This document shows, piece by piece, positions 6,921 through 12,782 of a stretch of DNA of 13,686 nucleotides. The notes under the pieces were generated by a model. It did not search any database and was not told the DNA's origin. It was given only the letters and a program-made list of their open reading frames with translations. The stretch lies in the NCBI GenBank assembly GCA_021827955.1, contig JAKATY010000052.1, forward strand, positions 1 through 13,686, written 5' to 3'. Numbering within the stretch: the stretch's first letter is position 1; each line of letters starts with the position of its first letter. Source of the DNA: Microcaldota archaeon. GTDB taxonomy: Archaea; Micrarchaeota; Micrarchaeia; Micrarchaeales; Micrarchaeaceae. A program made the position numbers and the translations under genes.

Positions 6921-8258
6921 ATGATTTGCATGGCGACTCAATTAAGCAAGGAAGACGAAGAGCTTGAAATGAAGATTCTTGAAAGGCTCGAGGGAAAGTT
7001 CGTAAATTTGGAGAGCGATGAGCAGAAAAAGCAGCTGCTTATAGAGACGGCAAAATCTCTCGACCCCAGCGCAAGCCCTGAAAGAATAGATGCGATTTTC
7101 TCAGACACGCAGGATCTGAGCCCGATAGAGGCATTGCTCTCTGATGAAAATATAGAGGACATAATGATAAACAACACGCAAAACATTTTCGTCTACGATT
7201 CAAGAAAGGGCCAGGTCAAGACCGCGGAGCGCATAGGCACCACCGCAGAGCTTTTCAAATTCGTGTCGAAGCTGAAGCTCTTTTCAACAAATTCAGTATC
7301 AAAGGGCAACATACTAGATGTGCACCTCCCCTCAAAAAGCAGGGCGAACATCGTATCTTCACCGCGCGGCTACGATATAACGATCAGGAACTTCAGGAAA
7401 GCCCCATATAGCGTAATAGACCTCATAAACAAGGGCACGCTTGACTACAGCATAGCTGCAAGGCTGTGGCTATACATGGACGGTTTCAAGGTAAGGCCCG
7501 CAAACCTTCTTATAGGTGGCATGCCTGCAGCAGGCAAGACTACCTTGCTTAACGCATTATTCTCTTTCCTAAGGCCGGAACAGCGCGTGGTCACGATAGA
7601 GGAAACGTACGAGCTTGACACTTCAACGCAGGAAAACTGCGTAAACCTTGAGACAAACGAAGACATGAGCATGGAAGATCTTGTCAAGAATGCGCTAAGG
7701 ATGAGGCCAGACATGATAATAATAGGCGAAGTGAGAGGCGAGGAAGCAAACGACATGATAACCGCGATGAACATAGGCAAAATAGTCATGGGGACTATAC
7801 ACGCTTCCTCTTCAAGAGATATAATAAACAGGCTGCAGCATTCGCCCATGAATGTGCCAAAAGACATAATACCTGTGATAGATGCGCTAATAGTCCTGTC
7901 GCAGGTCTACAGGAACGGCATGCCTGTCAGAAAGATAATCCAGATATCGGAGCTTTCAGGCATAGAGACGCAGGTGCTGCTTTCCGATCTATACAAGTTC
8001 GATTACAAGACCTTCAAGTCTTCTCCTATACTGCCCAGCGTCACATACAGGGACGTGCTGTCGCAGGTTCTTGGCGTGCCTCCTCCTGACATACTGGCAG
8101 AAGAGCGCGTGCGTGCAATGGTTCTTGAGCAGCTGAACAAGCTTAACAGGAGAAGCATATCGGAAATAAGCGAAGCTGTGAAAGCTTACTATGACAATCC
8201 AGAAGCGCTGCTTAAAAGCATAGGGCTCAATGACCTATTCCCGATAATAAGAATCTGA
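6921..8258 (+). CDS. Type II/IV secretion-pilus assembly ATPase (VirB11/FlaI-like)
   Basis: Hexameric RecA-like ATPase of the archaeal TadA/FlaI/VirB11 group, which drives assembly of type IV pilus-like filaments or secretion at the cytoplasmic membrane. Residues 1-150 are an N-terminal domain with PIEALLSDENIEDIMIN, typical of this group. Catalytic motifs: Walker A GGMPAAGKTT (199-208), Asp box TIEETYEL (225-232), Walker B MIIIGEVRGEEA (265-276) and His box MGTIHASS (290-297). The C-terminal region has PVRKIIQISE and continues to 445 aa, normal for the family. A second ATG at 6930 would shorten it by three residues; no ribosome site distinguishes the two. The usual membrane platform (TadC/FlaJ) gene and small pilins are not next to it. 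The pilin-signal protein at 10692-12713 is a possible client (inference). Confidence 0.9.
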   Translation: MICMATQLSKEDEELEMKILERLEGKFVNLESDEQKKQLLIETAKSLDPSASPERIDAIFSDTQDLSPIEALLSDENIEDIMINNTQNIFVYDSRKGQVKTAERIGTTAELFKFVSKLKLFSTNSVSKGNILDVHLPSKSRANIVSSPRGYDITIRNFRKAPYSVIDLINKGTLDYSIAARLWLYMDGFKVRPANLLIGGMPAAGKTTLLNALFSFLRPEQRVVTIEETYELDTSTQENCVNLETNEDMSMEDLVKNALRMRPDMIIIGEVRGEEANDMITAMNIGKIVMGTIHASSSRDIINRLQHSPMNVPKDIIPVIDALIVLSQVYRNGMPVRKIIQISELSGIETQVLLSDLYKFDYKTFKSSPILPSVTYRDVLSQVLGVPPPDILAEERVRAMVLEQLNKLNRRSISEISEAVKAYYDNPEALLKSIGLNDLFPIIRI

Positions 8259-8289
8259 CCTTTCTAATCGTGCGCTCTTGTATTCTAGT

Positions 8290-8613
8290 TCAAGGCTGCG
8301 CTTGCTGCGCCGTGGTCTTTTGCTGCGCCTGTATCTGTTCCGGCGCGCTTTGTGCCATGAGAGATTTAGCTTCGGTAAGCACATCCGCTATCTTTCTACC
8401 CTTCTCGCTCAGCTTCACCTCCTTGAGCTTGCCGTGCTTTTCGCTTGATGTTATGCCTAACTTCTCGCATGAGATTATAAAATTGCACGCGTGCGCGTAA
8501 GTCGTGCCCGTGGATTTCGCTAGCTCCGAGATGCTCCACGCTTTTGTCGAATCACGCAGCGCTAGAAGTATGCTGAGCTGCTTTTCCTTGAACAGAATGC
8601 CCTTCTTTTCCAT
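8290..8613 (-). CDS. Winged-helix DNA-binding protein
   Basis: Predicted small transcriptional regulator of 107 aa, not assignable to a named regulator. Residues 8-25 form a helix (FKEKQLSILLALRDST), 27-55 carry the helix-turn-helix (SISELAKSTGTTYAHACNFI plus the following helix), and 56-72 look like a wing followed by LSEKGRKIADVL, a pattern common in MarR/PadR-like archaeal proteins. Residues 87-107 are a Gln/Ala-rich tail. AAGGTG before the ATG at 8613 decides the start; a longer frame to 8679 would begin upstream of the probable transcription start. The gene ends 31 bases from the convergent secretion ATPase and is divergent from the membrane-anchored winged-helix gene. Confidence 0.8.
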   Translation of the reverse strand: MEKKGILFKEKQLSILLALRDSTKAWSISELAKSTGTTYAHACNFIISCEKLGITSSEKHGKLKEVKLSEKGRKIADVLTEAKSLMAQSAPEQIQAQQKTTAQQAQP

Positions 8614-8673
8614 CTCCTGCACCTTTGTCGCTTGCCGTGGCACAGCATGCTTGTCCTTAATAGCAAAAGCCAC

Positions 8674-8695
8674 ATACATGTATTTATTTTTTGCC
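8674..8695. promoter_or_regulatory. Shared divergent promoter with a 10-bp palindrome
   Basis: The 165-base gap between the two divergent winged-helix genes holds ATACATGTAT (8674-8683), a perfect 10-bp palindrome. It runs straight into TTTATTTTTTGCC on the plus strand. On the minus strand the same bases read as an AAATAAATACAT TATA-like element. One AT-rich core could therefore serve both directions, with the palindrome as an operator for either regulator (inference). The rest of the gap shows no gene. Confidence 0.4.
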
Positions 8696-8778
8696 TATCA
8701 ATGTATTTAGCGCGTTATGAGGGCCATTGCTTCATCCTGATTAAACATGCACGCGGCACGCACATAAGAGGTGGAATA

Positions 8779-9303
8779 TTGGTCTTTGTGGTAAGCAGGA
8801 AAAACCTGGAGTCTTTCGGCATATTCGTGCTCGTGGTGGGCGCCTTCCTGCTCCTCATCTCCATGATAAAAGGCACGTACATGATCATAGCGTTTGCGAG
8901 AGGCATCCCTATCAACTCTTTCTCCGACGTAAGGGTAAACGTGATAAACGTATTCTTCAACTTCATCATACCTTTCATAGGCGGCCTGCTTCTCATAATG
9001 TCGGGCCTTACCATACTCAAGTACCGCAACTACACGATAAGGCACAGCATGCAGAGGCAGGCGACACAGCGCATAAGGATCGCAAAATCCTCCTTGATAA
9101 GCAGCATGCTTACGCAGGACGAGAAAAAGATGCTCAGCATAATAGGCAGCGAAGAAGGCATGCTCCAGTCGGATCTTGTGGCGAAGAGTGGTTTTTCGAA
9201 GGTAAAAGTGCACCGCACGCTCAAGAAGCTGGAGAGCATGGAACTGATAAAAAGGAGCAGGTTCGGCATAACGAACAGGGTTTTCCTGAACCAAAAGCCG
9301 TAG
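8779..9303 (+). CDS. Membrane-anchored winged-helix transcriptional regulator
   Basis: 174-aa protein of a type seen in archaea: two hydrophobic segments (about residues 13-33 and 55-80) followed by a cytosolic winged-helix domain (about 110-171; LTQDEKKMLSIIGSEEGMLQ, SDLVAKSGFSKVKVHRTLKKLE, then MELIKRSRFGITNRVFL). The C-terminal domain resembles MarR/COG2512-like archaeal regulators. Target and signal are unknown; a membrane-sensing role is inference. The start is decided by GAGGTG at 8768-8773, which sits at the window's usual distance from a TTG at 8779. An ATG at 8701 would add 26 residues with no ribosome site and would lie at or before the expected transcription start. A GTG at 8788 is the other option. 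Divergent from the soluble winged-helix gene. Confidence 0.75.
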   Translation: MVFVVSRKNLESFGIFVLVVGAFLLLISMIKGTYMIIAFARGIPINSFSDVRVNVINVFFNFIIPFIGGLLLIMSGLTILKYRNYTIRHSMQRQATQRIRIAKSSLISSMLTQDEKKMLSIIGSEEGMLQSDLVAKSGFSKVKVHRTLKKLESMELIKRSRFGITNRVFLNQKP

Positions 9304-9329
9304 TTCCGCATTTCTTCAAAATAGATAAG

Positions 9330-9343
9330 ATTAATAAATTATA
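9330..9343 (+). promoter_or_regulatory. TATA-like element before the PRC-barrel gene
   Basis: ATTAATAAATTATA lies in the 75-base gap after the membrane winged-helix gene. A start about 25 nt downstream leaves a leader near 15-20 nt that contains the AAGGTGA ribosome site at 9367-9373. Confidence 0.5.
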
Positions 9344-9378
9344 GACTTCATATAGATTTAGAAGCCAAGGTGAACAAT

Positions 9379-9633
9379 ATGGTGAAGTACATTATAGCCA
9401 AGCAGCTTGTTGGGAGAAAGGTCGTTACCAGCGACGGATTTGACGTGGGAAGGTTTGTTGACGCTGAAATAAGCGAGGTAACAGGCAAGATAAACAACAT
9501 ACTCGTCGAGCCGAACATGGACAGCAGCTTCTCGAGCAAGCTCAAGGCTGAAAGCGGCCAGATAAAGATACCGTACGCTGCGGTAATGGCTGTCAACGAC
9601 TACATAGTGGTTGACAGGAAGAACATAGCATAA
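9379..9633 (+). CDS. PRC-barrel domain protein
   Basis: 84-aa single-domain protein that reads as a complete PRC-barrel: an N-terminal strand (YIIAKQLVGRKVVTSDGFDVG), then GRFVDAEISEVTGKINNILVEP, and the final strands with IKIPYAAVMAVNDYIVVDR. Small stand-alone PRC-barrel proteins are common in archaea. Proposed roles include RNA-related functions and, in some lineages, cell division; none can be assigned here. AAGGTGA at 9367-9373 fits the ATG at 9379, whereas the GTG at 9370 overlaps that site. The gene is followed by a pyrimidine tract and then RNase HII. Confidence 0.88.
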   Translation: MVKYIIAKQLVGRKVVTSDGFDVGRFVDAEISEVTGKINNILVEPNMDSSFSSKLKAESGQIKIPYAAVMAVNDYIVVDRKNIA

Positions 9634-9634
9634 G

Positions 9635-9660
9635 TTTCTTTTTCTTTTTCCTTTTTCTTG
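9635..9660 (+). terminator. Pyrimidine-tract terminator
   Basis: Immediately after the PRC-barrel stop there is a 26-base stretch, nearly all T with scattered C, containing several runs of four or five T. Archaeal RNA polymerase terminates at such T-rich tracts without needing a hairpin, and none is seen here. Confidence 0.6.
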
Positions 9661-9677
9661 CTGTTTAGGGTAATCTC

Positions 9678-10427
9678 ATGCTGGTATGCGGAGGAGACGA
9701 GGCTGGAAGGGGCGCAGTCTTAGGCCCTCTTGTAGTCGCGCTTGTGGTGTTCAGGAAAGACTCCTCCAAGAAGCTTGCCGAAATAGGGGTAAGGGACTCA
9801 AAGATGCTTACCAAGAAGCGCAGGGAGGAGCTTTACGGCGATATAGAAGCGCTTGCAATAGAGAAGAAGGTAAGCATCATAACACCCCAGGAAATCAACA
9901 AGGCGATGAAGAACAAGATCTCGCTCAACGAGCTCGAAGCGATGCACTTCTCAAGGCTTTTCGACAGCGTTTCAAGCGAAACAAGCTATCTGTATCTGGA
10001 TTCTCCGGATGTGGTAGCGGAAAAGTTCGCGATACGCGTCAACACGCAGACAAGCAAGCCCACCAAGGTAGCCGGCATCAAGTCTAAGCTTGATTCAGGC
10101 AAGAAGTACACAAAGATAGTCGCAGAGCACAAAGCTGATGTAAGGTACCCCATAGTCTCGGCGGCAAGCATAATCGCAAAGGTGACGAGGGACGCGGAGG
10201 TCAGGAAGCTGGAGAAGGCATTGAAGCAGAAGATAGGCTCCGGCTATCCGTCAGACAGCAAGACGATCAATGCAATACTCAAGAACATGAGCAACGAGGC
10301 TTTCATGAGCAACACCCGCGAGTATTGGAAGACAATGCAAAGGATAAGGCAAACCAGGCTTGAAAACTTCAAGTATTTTTCCGAAGCTTCAAAATCAGCT
10401 TTCCTGCAGCGGCAAAGGAAAGGCTAA
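9678..10427 (+). CDS. rnhB: Ribonuclease HII
   Basis: Cleaves RNA in RNA/DNA hybrids and at single ribonucleotides in DNA, using a two-metal carboxylate site. Seen: CGGDEAGRGAVLGP at the N-terminus (Asp7, Glu8), YLYLDSPD with Asp108, and AEHKADVRYPIVSAASIIAK with Asp154, the four expected acidic residues. GSGYPSD (187-193) is another family motif. The C-terminus extends to 249 aa with a basic end, slightly longer than many archaeal RNase HII proteins (about 210-230). AGGGTAAT upstream fits the ATG at 9678. A short T run at 10465-10469 may end its transcript before the tRNA gene. Confidence 0.95.
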   Translation: MLVCGGDEAGRGAVLGPLVVALVVFRKDSSKKLAEIGVRDSKMLTKKRREELYGDIEALAIEKKVSIITPQEINKAMKNKISLNELEAMHFSRLFDSVSSETSYLYLDSPDVVAEKFAIRVNTQTSKPTKVAGIKSKLDSGKKYTKIVAEHKADVRYPIVSAASIIAKVTRDAEVRKLEKALKQKIGSGYPSDSKTINAILKNMSNEAFMSNTREYWKTMQRIRQTRLENFKYFSEASKSAFLQRQRKG

Positions 10428-10497
10428 TCCTCTAAATCGCGGAATACTGCAGCATTAGCGCGCCTTTTTGTATCTTTCCAGAGCTAAAACGAATAAT

Positions 10498-10613
10498 GGG
10501 CCTGTGGCGCAACTTGGACAGCGCGTCTGGCTTCGGACCAGATGGTTGCGGGTTCAAACATGCTTCTTGATGAGAAACTCGAGCAAGAGGCGTTGAAAAT
10601 CCCGCCAGGCCCG
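10498..10613 (+). tRNA. tRNA-Arg (anticodon UCG) with T-loop intron
   Basis: Acceptor stem GGGCCTG (10498-10504) pairs with CAGGCCC (10606-10612), followed by discriminator G. D-stem GCGC pairs with GCGC (10507-10510 and 10521-10524), with GG in the loop. Anticodon stem TCTGG/CCAGA encloses loop CTTCGGA, giving anticodon TCG (arginine, CGN codons). The T-stem GCGGG (10548-10552) pairs with CCCGC (10601-10605) only if 41 bases are removed from the T-loop, giving loop TTCAAAT. The mature RNA is 75 nt, and no CCA is encoded. A T6 run at 10641-10646 follows. All stems are fully paired. Confidence 0.93.
10559..10599 (+). other. Archaeal tRNA intron with bulge-helix-bulge splice sites
   Basis: 41-nt intron between tRNA positions 59 and 60. 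The precursor folds as a canonical bulge-helix-bulge: T-stem GCGGG/CCCGC, a central four-pair helix TTCA/TGAA, three-base bulges AAC (5') and AAT (3'), and an intron helix of ten pairs (ATGCTTCTTG with CAAGAGGCGT, two G-U). Cutting after the second base of each bulge removes exactly these bases and restores the T-loop TTCAAAT. The intron top has a further GAG/CTC pairing. Confidence 0.88.
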
Positions 10614-10640
10614 TAATGCTTTCATGCTCTGCCACGAGCC

Positions 10641-10646
10641 TTTTTT
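10641..10646 (+). terminator. T6 run after tRNA-Arg
   Basis: Six T residues lie 28 bases after the tRNA 3' end and are a plausible termination site for its transcript. No tRNA-like structure continues past it. Confidence 0.35.
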
Positions 10647-10665
10647 GCAAAATGCATAGCAGAAA

Positions 10666-10685
10666 CCTACGATTTCAATCGTAGG
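10666..10685. other. Perfect inverted repeat between convergent genes
   Basis: CCTACGAT and ATCGTAGG flank TTCA, giving an eight-pair stem (nine if the loop closes to two bases). It lies six bases past the stop of the minus-strand surface protein and 53 bases after the plus-strand tRNA. It could end or stabilise the 3' end of the surface-protein transcript. On the minus strand the bases that follow contain no strong T run, so a terminator role is uncertain. Confidence 0.5.
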
Positions 10686-10691
10686 ATGATA

Positions 10692-12713
10692 TCAAACGCT
10701 CCCGAAGCTGACGCTAGGCATCGCACCAGAAGGAGGATATGAACGTATGCGCATCCAATAGATTGGACCTATTGTTGATTGGCTACCTTGATCATTGAAG
10801 CCTCCAACAGACAATGCTGATGATGGCATTGTCCCGCTGCTTGATGAAAGTGCCACGTAGTTTACATATGAAGATGCACCTGATGATGAAGGATAGTATA
10901 CACTCCATACATAAGTCCCTGGGTTTTCGTATGGTGAAGCAAATGTTTGTAATGTATACATATCTGTGGAGGTGCAGAGCCATACAACGCCTGATGTAGG
11001 TACTCTATTGGGGTTATTGTTAAGATCAAACCCAATAAATGCACCATTATAACCGCTTGATGTAGAAAACCCGACTCCTGCATTGCTATTAGAATCGCCA
11101 GCAGGTATTTCTCCGTACATGTCGAGTATTTGGTTTGGATTATCCCCAAAAGCGCTTGAGGTATATAGAAGACTTGAATAAGGTATTGAGATACCATTGT
11201 TCTGCGAGGTTCCGCTACATGTCCATCCACTTGGGCAGGCTGTTCCGGCAAAGTTCGCATAGAGTGCCGGGAAGACATTTGGGCCGTTATCATATTCACC
11301 ATAAGAGGGACTGAGTTCAGGGGCCTCTCCTGTTGGACCTGCGCTCGACATAACGCTGCTTGGCATGAAGTTCATGTATATTGTTACGCTGCTGCTGGCA
11401 CCTATCCCGTTTGGCAGATTCACCCAATAGATGGTATGCGTAGCCGTGCTGCTTGCGTTCGCCTCTATCCATGCCTGCAGGACTGTGCCCTGGCCATCCG
11501 GAGATGTTGTGAACTCAACATTCTGCAATCCGCTCTGTTCATAACTCGAATAAGAATCACTATCCGCAACTATCATCTGCTGAAACGGCGTTGGTGTTGC
11601 GGAACCTTGCGAATTCGTAAGGGTTATTGGGACATAGTATATTGTAGTAGTATAAGTATACGTTGTTGTGAGTGAGGTTGAACTTACCGAAGTAGAAGAA
11701 ACAGAAGTTGAACTTACGGAGGTCGATGAAACAGATGTTGAAGAGACCGAAGTGGAACTTACCGAAGTAGAAGAGACCGAAGTTGAGCTTACTGAGGTAG
11801 AGGAAACAGATGTTGAACTTACCGAAGTAGAAGAAACAGAAGTTGAACTTACGGAGGTCGATGAAACAGATGTTGAAGAGACTGAAGTCGAGCTGACCGA
11901 AGTTGAGCTTACCGAAGAATAAAAAACCGCGGTTATCGTAGCGTTAGAAGATAAGGTAAGCGTCGTGCTCTGCGAAGTCAATGAGGAAATAGAAGAGGAT
12001 ATGGAGTTTATAGACCACGAAGAGAAAGAATATCCTAAAGGAGGAGACGCAAACAAAGTTTCCTTTCCTCCTACAAGAAATGCTACGTCTCCGTTTGTGT
12101 ATTGTATATTATTCACTACTATCCTGCCGGATTGTGGATCCGTGTCAAAACTCACTCTGTAAATCCCTGTGCCAGGAGAAGAAAAACTCTGCAGAGAGTA
12201 TCCTGTGGTCTTATATGCGCCCGTGCAGCTGCTCAGCGCACTGTTCTTGCAAATAGAATATTTAACGTAGAAGTTTACTCCTACCTGCGAACCAGAAGAC
12301 GGTTCCTTTGTTCCAGGTATATCGGCGAAGCATCTTATCACGGCGCCCTGCAGTGCAATTTGGGGGTAACAATTCCCAAGATAGCTGTTTGTCCCTGACT
12401 GGCCTACGTCCGTCAGCGTAACATTAAGCGCATTGCTGGGGAAACTTATAACAGCTCCCAGATCGTTTGTAAAAAGAACCGTGAATGTTATCGGCACAAT
12501 GCTGTTATAACTGCTTATTTCAGCTTGCGCGCATGGAAATGCCGGATCTATGTTGCAGGTAGCCGGAAGATATGAAGATGGCGGCCTGCTTCCAGTAAAC
12601 ACCGCTATTGCCGCAATGAATATGGCGATTATGAGAAATGCCCAAGAGTATGTAGTAAGCAGCTCCAGCGCACTTTGCTGCCTTGCCCCTCTCCTGTGCC
12701 CTATGCCTTGCAT
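10692..12713 (-). CDS. Pilin-signal surface protein with Ser/Thr repeats and DUF2341
   Basis: 673-aa predicted cell-surface protein of unknown function. Residues 1-39 are a class III (type IV pilin-like) signal: a basic GHRRGARQ segment, then QSALELLTTYSWAF and a hydrophobic stretch to about 39. Cleavage before QSALE would put Glu at +5 as in pilins. Residues 50-175 form a six-cysteine extracellular domain of unnamed type. Residues 188-264 resemble a bacterial repeat domain (GYSFSSWS ... TITAVF). Residues 269-348 are 16 units of SSTSV (last SSTSL), probably an O-glycosylated stalk. From about 361, PITLTNSQ, LQAWIEAN and TIYWVNLPNGI mark DUF2341, followed by a beta-rich end with YWMRIRSYPPSG. 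No C-terminal anchor is seen. GAGGAGGT before the ATG at 12713 decides the start; an ATG at 12761 lies upstream of the probable transcription start. Confidence 0.85.
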   Translation of the reverse strand: MQGIGHRRGARQQSALELLTTYSWAFLIIAIFIAAIAVFTGSRPPSSYLPATCNIDPAFPCAQAEISSYNSIVPITFTVLFTNDLGAVISFPSNALNVTLTDVGQSGTNSYLGNCYPQIALQGAVIRCFADIPGTKEPSSGSQVGVNFYVKYSICKNSALSSCTGAYKTTGYSLQSFSSPGTGIYRVSFDTDPQSGRIVVNNIQYTNGDVAFLVGGKETLFASPPLGYSFSSWSINSISSSISSLTSQSTTLTLSSNATITAVFYSSVSSTSVSSTSVSSTSVSSTSVSSTSVSSTSVSSTSVSSTSVSSTSVSSTSVSSTSVSSTSVSSTSVSSTSVSSTSVSSTSLTTTYTYTTTIYYVPITLTNSQGSATPTPFQQMIVADSDSYSSYEQSGLQNVEFTTSPDGQGTVLQAWIEANASSTATHTIYWVNLPNGIGASSSVTIYMNFMPSSVMSSAGPTGEAPELSPSYGEYDNGPNVFPALYANFAGTACPSGWTCSGTSQNNGISIPYSSLLYTSSAFGDNPNQILDMYGEIPAGDSNSNAGVGFSTSSGYNGAFIGFDLNNNPNRVPTSGVVWLCTSTDMYTLQTFASPYENPGTYVWSVYYPSSSGASSYVNYVALSSSSGTMPSSALSVGGFNDQGSQSTIGPIYWMRIRSYPPSGAMPSVSFGSV
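11670..11909 (-). repeat. 15-bp tandem repeat array with a 135-bp higher-order period
   Basis: Sixteen 15-bp units encode the SSTSV-type stalk of the surface protein. Individual units differ at synonymous positions. Two 71-bp blocks, 11677-11747 and 11812-11882, are identical and offset by 135 bp (nine units), which points to a recent internal duplication or conversion. All units are in frame, and no unit is interrupted. Confidence 0.85.
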
Positions 12714-12717
12714 GCTT

Positions 12718-12725
12718 ACCTCCTC
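12718..12725 (-). promoter_or_regulatory. Strong Shine-Dalgarno site of the surface protein
   Basis: On the minus strand GAGGAGGT is followed by AAGC and the ATG at 12713. It is the strongest ribosome site in the window and fixes the start 16 codons inside the longest open frame. Confidence 0.8.
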
Positions 12726-12747
12726 GGCAGGCTTTTCCGCTAACCTA

Positions 12748-12759
12748 TTTAGTTTTTGC
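12748..12759 (+). promoter_or_regulatory. TATA-like element before the prenyltransferase
   Basis: TTTAGTTTTTGC has its central A 32 bases before the ATG at 12783, nearly the same spacing as the TTTATTTTTTGC element before the secretion ATPase. No ribosome site follows, so a leaderless or near-leaderless mRNA is likely. Confidence 0.4.
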
Positions 12760-12765
12760 ATATCG

Positions 12766-12777
12766 CTTATTTATATG
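12766..12777 (-). promoter_or_regulatory. TATA box of the surface protein gene
   Basis: On the minus strand this reads CATATAAATAAG. A start about 25 nt downstream falls near 12747, giving a leader of about 34 nt with the GAGGAGGT site. It is interleaved with the divergent prenyltransferase promoter, so the two may compete. Confidence 0.55.
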
Positions 12778-12782
12778 TTTTT

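Noticed and set aside
8504..8710. Plus-strand frames across the soluble winged-helix gene
   Set aside because: They are antisense to a recognisable helix-turn-helix with a well-placed ribosome site on the minus strand.
9686..10087. 133-aa plus-strand frame inside the RNase HII gene
   Set aside because: It overlaps the catalytic motifs of RNase HII in another frame and has no family resemblance.
10428..10497. Second tRNA or guide RNA upstream of tRNA-Arg
   Set aside because: No cloverleaf pairing or box motifs are found; the region holds a short T run that may end the RNase HII transcript.
11670..11909. CRISPR-like array
   Set aside because: Units are 15 bp with no spacers, all in frame and coding for a Ser/Thr stalk; there are no cas genes nearby.
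11668..11922. Plus-strand acidic repeat frame (EVELTEVEETEV...) opposite the SSTSV array
   Set aside because: It is the antisense reading of the 15-bp repeat, open only because of the repeat composition. It has no ribosome site, and the surface protein continues in frame on both sides.
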